Positions 61,877-64,000 of a DNA stretch of 64,000 nucleotides are shown one piece after another. The stretch is from Prochlorococcus sp. AG-402-L23 (GTDB taxonomy: Bacteria; Cyanobacteriota; Cyanobacteriia; PCC-6307; Cyanobiaceae). Position 1 is the stretch's first letter; every line of letters begins with the position of its first letter. The position numbers and the translations under genes were made by a program. The notes beneath the pieces were generated by a model. The model ran no database searches. It saw nothing but the letters and a program-made list of their open reading frames with translations, and had not been told where the DNA came from. Location of the stretch: assembly GCA_003216635.1 (NCBI GenBank), contig QCIO01000001.1, positions 124,001 through 188,000 of the forward strand. Reading direction: 5' to 3'.

Positions 61877-64000
61877 ACAACAATATTCATAATTTTTCCT
61901 TTAACAATAATTATTTTTCTTATTTCCTTTTCTTGAGTCCATTTTAATATGTTAGGTCTTTTAAGAGTCAATTCTTTAATTTGATCTTCACTCATATCAT
62001 TATTAATATTTACTTTGTCTCTAACTTTCCCATTCACTTGTATTACTAGTTCATATGAATCTTCCTTTAGTGCCTCGGCATTAAATGAAGGCCAGTATTC
62101 TAAATGAACAGATTTTTTAAATCCTATAAGATGCCATATTTCTTCTGCAATATGAGGTGCAAATGGAGCCAATAAAATACAAAATGTTTTTAGAGCCTCA
62201 ATTTTTAAATTATTGTTTACGTCATTAATGGAATTTGATAATGAATTATAAAACTTCATTAGTTCTGAAATCGCAGTATTAAATTGGTTATTTAATATGT
62301 CGTTCGAAATTTCTTTTATGGCTATATTCATAGACTTTATTAAACTTTTTTCTTTATTTGGATAGGAATTAGATTTACTATTTATATCTTTTGCACAATT
62401 TATATAAAGCTTCCAAATCCTGCTTAAAAATCTAAATTGTCCTTCAACATCTGTATCTCCCCATTCCAAATCTTTTTCTGGCGGTGCTTTAAATAATATA
62501 AACATTCTTGCTGTATCTGCTCCATATTTTTTAATTACTGATTCAGGGTCTATTCCATTATATTTTGACTTAGACATCTTCTCGAAAAGAACTTCGAGTT
62601 TAGAATTGTCAATTGGATCAGTAGGATTTGATAGGTCATTAATATCGGAAGGAGAAATATATTTACCCGTTTTATTGTTTTTATAGGCTGCAGCCTGAAC
62701 CATGCCTTGCGTTAATAGTTTTTTAAATGGTTCATCAATTTCAAATAGTTCATTATCCCGCAAAGCTTTAGTGAAAAATCTTGCATATAACAAATGCAAT
62801 ATTGCATGTTCTACTCCTCCAACATATTGATCTACAGGCATCCACCTATTAATTTCAATCTTTTCAAATGGCTTATTTGAACATTTTGAAGATGGATATC
62901 TTAAAAAATACCATGATGAACACATAAAAGTGTCCATAGTATCAGTTTCTTTTTTTGCCGCAATTCCACATTTTGGACATGTTGTATTTATCCAATTTTT
63001 ATTATCACCTAAAGCATTAATCTTGTTAGCCGAGATATCTATATCTTTAGGTAATGGAACAGGTAATTCCGATTGGTTTAAAGGAACAGATCCACATTTT
63101 TTGCAATTAACGATGGGAATCGGACATCCCCAATATCTTTGTCTAGATATTAACCAATCTCTTAAACGATATTGAATTTTATTTTCGGCCCATCCATTAT
63201 TTACTCCCTCCTCTGAAATTTTTAATTTAGCAATAGTATTTGATATACCATTGTATTGATTTGAATTAATAAGATATCCATTTTCCACATAATCTTCATC
63301 AAGCTCTTTAGTTTGTTCACTTTTATCCTTTATTATTACCTGTTTAATATCAATATTATTTTTCTTAGCAAATTCAAAATCTCTTTGATCATGAGCAGGC
63401 ACGCCCATAACAGCGCCTGTACCGTATTCATCGAGAACATAACTTGCAACCCAAATAGGAATAGGCTCAGAATTAATTGGATTTATTGCTATTAAGCTAG
63501 TTTTTATTCCAATTTTTTCAAGATCATTATTTTTATTATTCTTCAAATATTGTTTAAGAATTTCTATATCTTTTATGGTTTCTTGATCAGAAATATTTTT
63601 AATTAATGAATGATTAACAGAAATTGCTAAATAAGTAACTCCAAATAAAGTATCTGGCCTTGTTGTAAATACAGTTATTTTCTTTTCTGAATTGGTATTG
63701 ATATTGAAATTAATATTTGTTCCAATTGACTTTCCAATCCAATTATCTTGCATTATTTTTACTCTTTCTGGCCAGTTATCTAATTTTTCTAAATCCTTCA
63801 ATAACTCATCCGCATAATTAGTAATCCTTAAAAACCATTGCTTTAATAATTTTTTTTCAACTACAGCACCAGATCTCCAGGATTTACCCTCTGAATCAAC
63901 TTGTTCATTTGCTAAGACTGTATTATCTATAGGATCCCAATTAACTTCTGATTCCTTTTGATATACAAGACCTGCCTTGTATAACTCTAAAAATAGATAT
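61873..64000 (-). CDS. leuS: Leucyl-tRNA synthetase (N-terminal part outside window)
   Basis: Attaches leucine to tRNA-Leu. The window holds roughly the C-terminal 709 residues. Readable parts include [14 protein letters not shown] at the right edge, the editing domain ([36 protein letters not shown]), the zinc-type Cys motifs [19 protein letters not shown] and [30 protein letters not shown], the KMSKSKYNG signature (ATP site, about residue 411 of the visible frame) and the C-terminal tRNA-binding part. The gene continues beyond 64000; no frameshift is seen. Confidence 0.95.
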   Translation of the reverse strand, partial: YLFLELYKAGLVYQKESEVNWDPIDNTVLANEQVDSEGKSWRSGAVVEKKLLKQWFLRITNYADELLKDLEKLDNWPERVKIMQDNWIGKSIGTNINFNINTNSEKKITVFTTRPDTLFGVTYLAISVNHSLIKNISDQETIKDIEILKQYLKNNKNNDLEKIGIKTSLIAINPINSEPIPIWVASYVLDEYGTGAVMGVPAHDQRDFEFAKKNNIDIKQVIIKDKSEQTKELDEDYVENGYLINSNQYNGISNTIAKLKISEEGVNNGWAENKIQYRLRDWLISRQRYWGCPIPIVNCKKCGSVPLNQSELPVPLPKDIDISANKINALGDNKNWINTTCPKCGIAAKKETDTMDTFMCSSWYFLRYPSSKCSNKPFEKIEINRWMPVDQYVGGVEHAILHLLYARFFTKALRDNELFEIDEPFKKLLTQGMVQAAAYKNNKTGKYISPSDINDLSNPTDPIDNSKLEVLFEKMSKSKYNGIDPESVIKKYGADTARMFILFKAPPEKDLEWGDTDVEGQFRFLSRIWKLYINCAKDINSKSNSYPNKEKSLIKSMNIAIKEISNDILNNQFNTAISELMKFYNSLSNSINDVNNNLKIEALKTFCILLAPFAPHIAEEIWHLIGFKKSVHLEYWPSFNAEALKEDSYELVIQVNGKVRDKVNINNDMSEDQIKELTLKRPNILKWTQEKEIRKIIIVKGKIMNIVV

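Noticed and set aside
1-64000. Mobile elements, prophage, CRISPR arrays or a defence island
   Set aside because: No transposase, integrase, direct-repeat array or toxin-antitoxin-like cluster is seen; composition and gene order look like core genome throughout.

Overview
The window is AT-rich (about 30% GC by eye) chromosomal DNA from a marine picocyanobacterium. It most likely comes from a high-light-adapted Prochlorococcus. Evidence: photosynthesis genes (psaK, psb28, a PAM68-like PSII assembly factor, GUN4), several cyanobacterium-specific DUF families (DUF3288, DUF1816, DUF3082, DUF2499, DUF3593, DUF3110), short intergenic gaps, many overlapping genes, and an extremely A/T-biased codon choice. 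The strain cannot be named from the sequence alone. I see no insertion sequences, prophage genes, CRISPR arrays or rRNA. The only RNA gene found is tRNA-Ser(GGA).

Layout. 1-6.6 kb: a cut-off msrA and an ABC exporter on the minus strand, then a plus-strand run DUF3288-trpD-carA-STAS-mrnC-rlmB. 6.7-12 kb: DUF1816, gatA, dnaE. 12-14.7 kb (minus): PAM68, rpsO, ruvA, a glycine-zipper exported protein and a DMT transporter. 14.8-16.8 kb: dnaG. 16.8-19.9 kb (minus): an Asn-rich protein, rlmH, then a putative SOS unit umuD-umuC plus a small HExxH protein, with a LexA-type box in front of umuD. 19.9-25.8 kb (plus): rsmA-ispE-DUF3082-pdhB-secD-secF and small membrane proteins. 25.8-28.3 kb (minus): an AI-2E-type permease, psb28, mnmH. 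28.4-29.6 kb: GUN4 and an RsbW-like ATPase. 29.5-32.4 kb (minus): DUF6439-like, a methyltransferase and glnA, which has an NtcA-type promoter and a clear terminator. 32.6-35.8 kb: a class V aminotransferase, tadA (minus), a PLP decarboxylase and a 45-aa membrane peptide. 35.8-41.4 kb (minus): a DUF697 GTPase, lspA, bioY, a MacB-like permease, pyk. 41.5-46.2 kb: mazG-like, yggT, scpB, ilvA, dxs. 46.2-52.4 kb (minus): psaK, DUF3593, DUF2499, a Prx, rpmB, htpG, hisZ, an inositol-phosphatase-family gene, ferredoxin. 52.5-56.6 kb (plus): tRNA-Ser, dnaK, dnaJ, DUF3110, a cyclophilin. 56.6-64 kb: ribBA, argC, purN, pgi and a cut-off leuS.

Most of this is core housekeeping: replication (dnaE, dnaG, ruvA, scpB), translation and tRNA modification, amino-acid, purine, isoprenoid and riboflavin synthesis, protein export and folding, and photosystem upkeep. 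Nothing here is a clear accessory island.

The most interesting points are: two genes (STAS and scpB) whose reading frames appear to lack any ATG/GTG/TTG start at the expected place; a possible third gene in the LexA-controlled umuDC unit, encoding a small putative metallopeptidase; two short unannotated membrane peptides; a glutamine synthetase whose adenylylation tyrosine position carries Phe; and several precise intergenic inverted repeats. No intergenic stretch exceeds 300 bases. The longest, upstream of glnA and upstream of dnaK (about 213 bases each), are described under their sites or genes.
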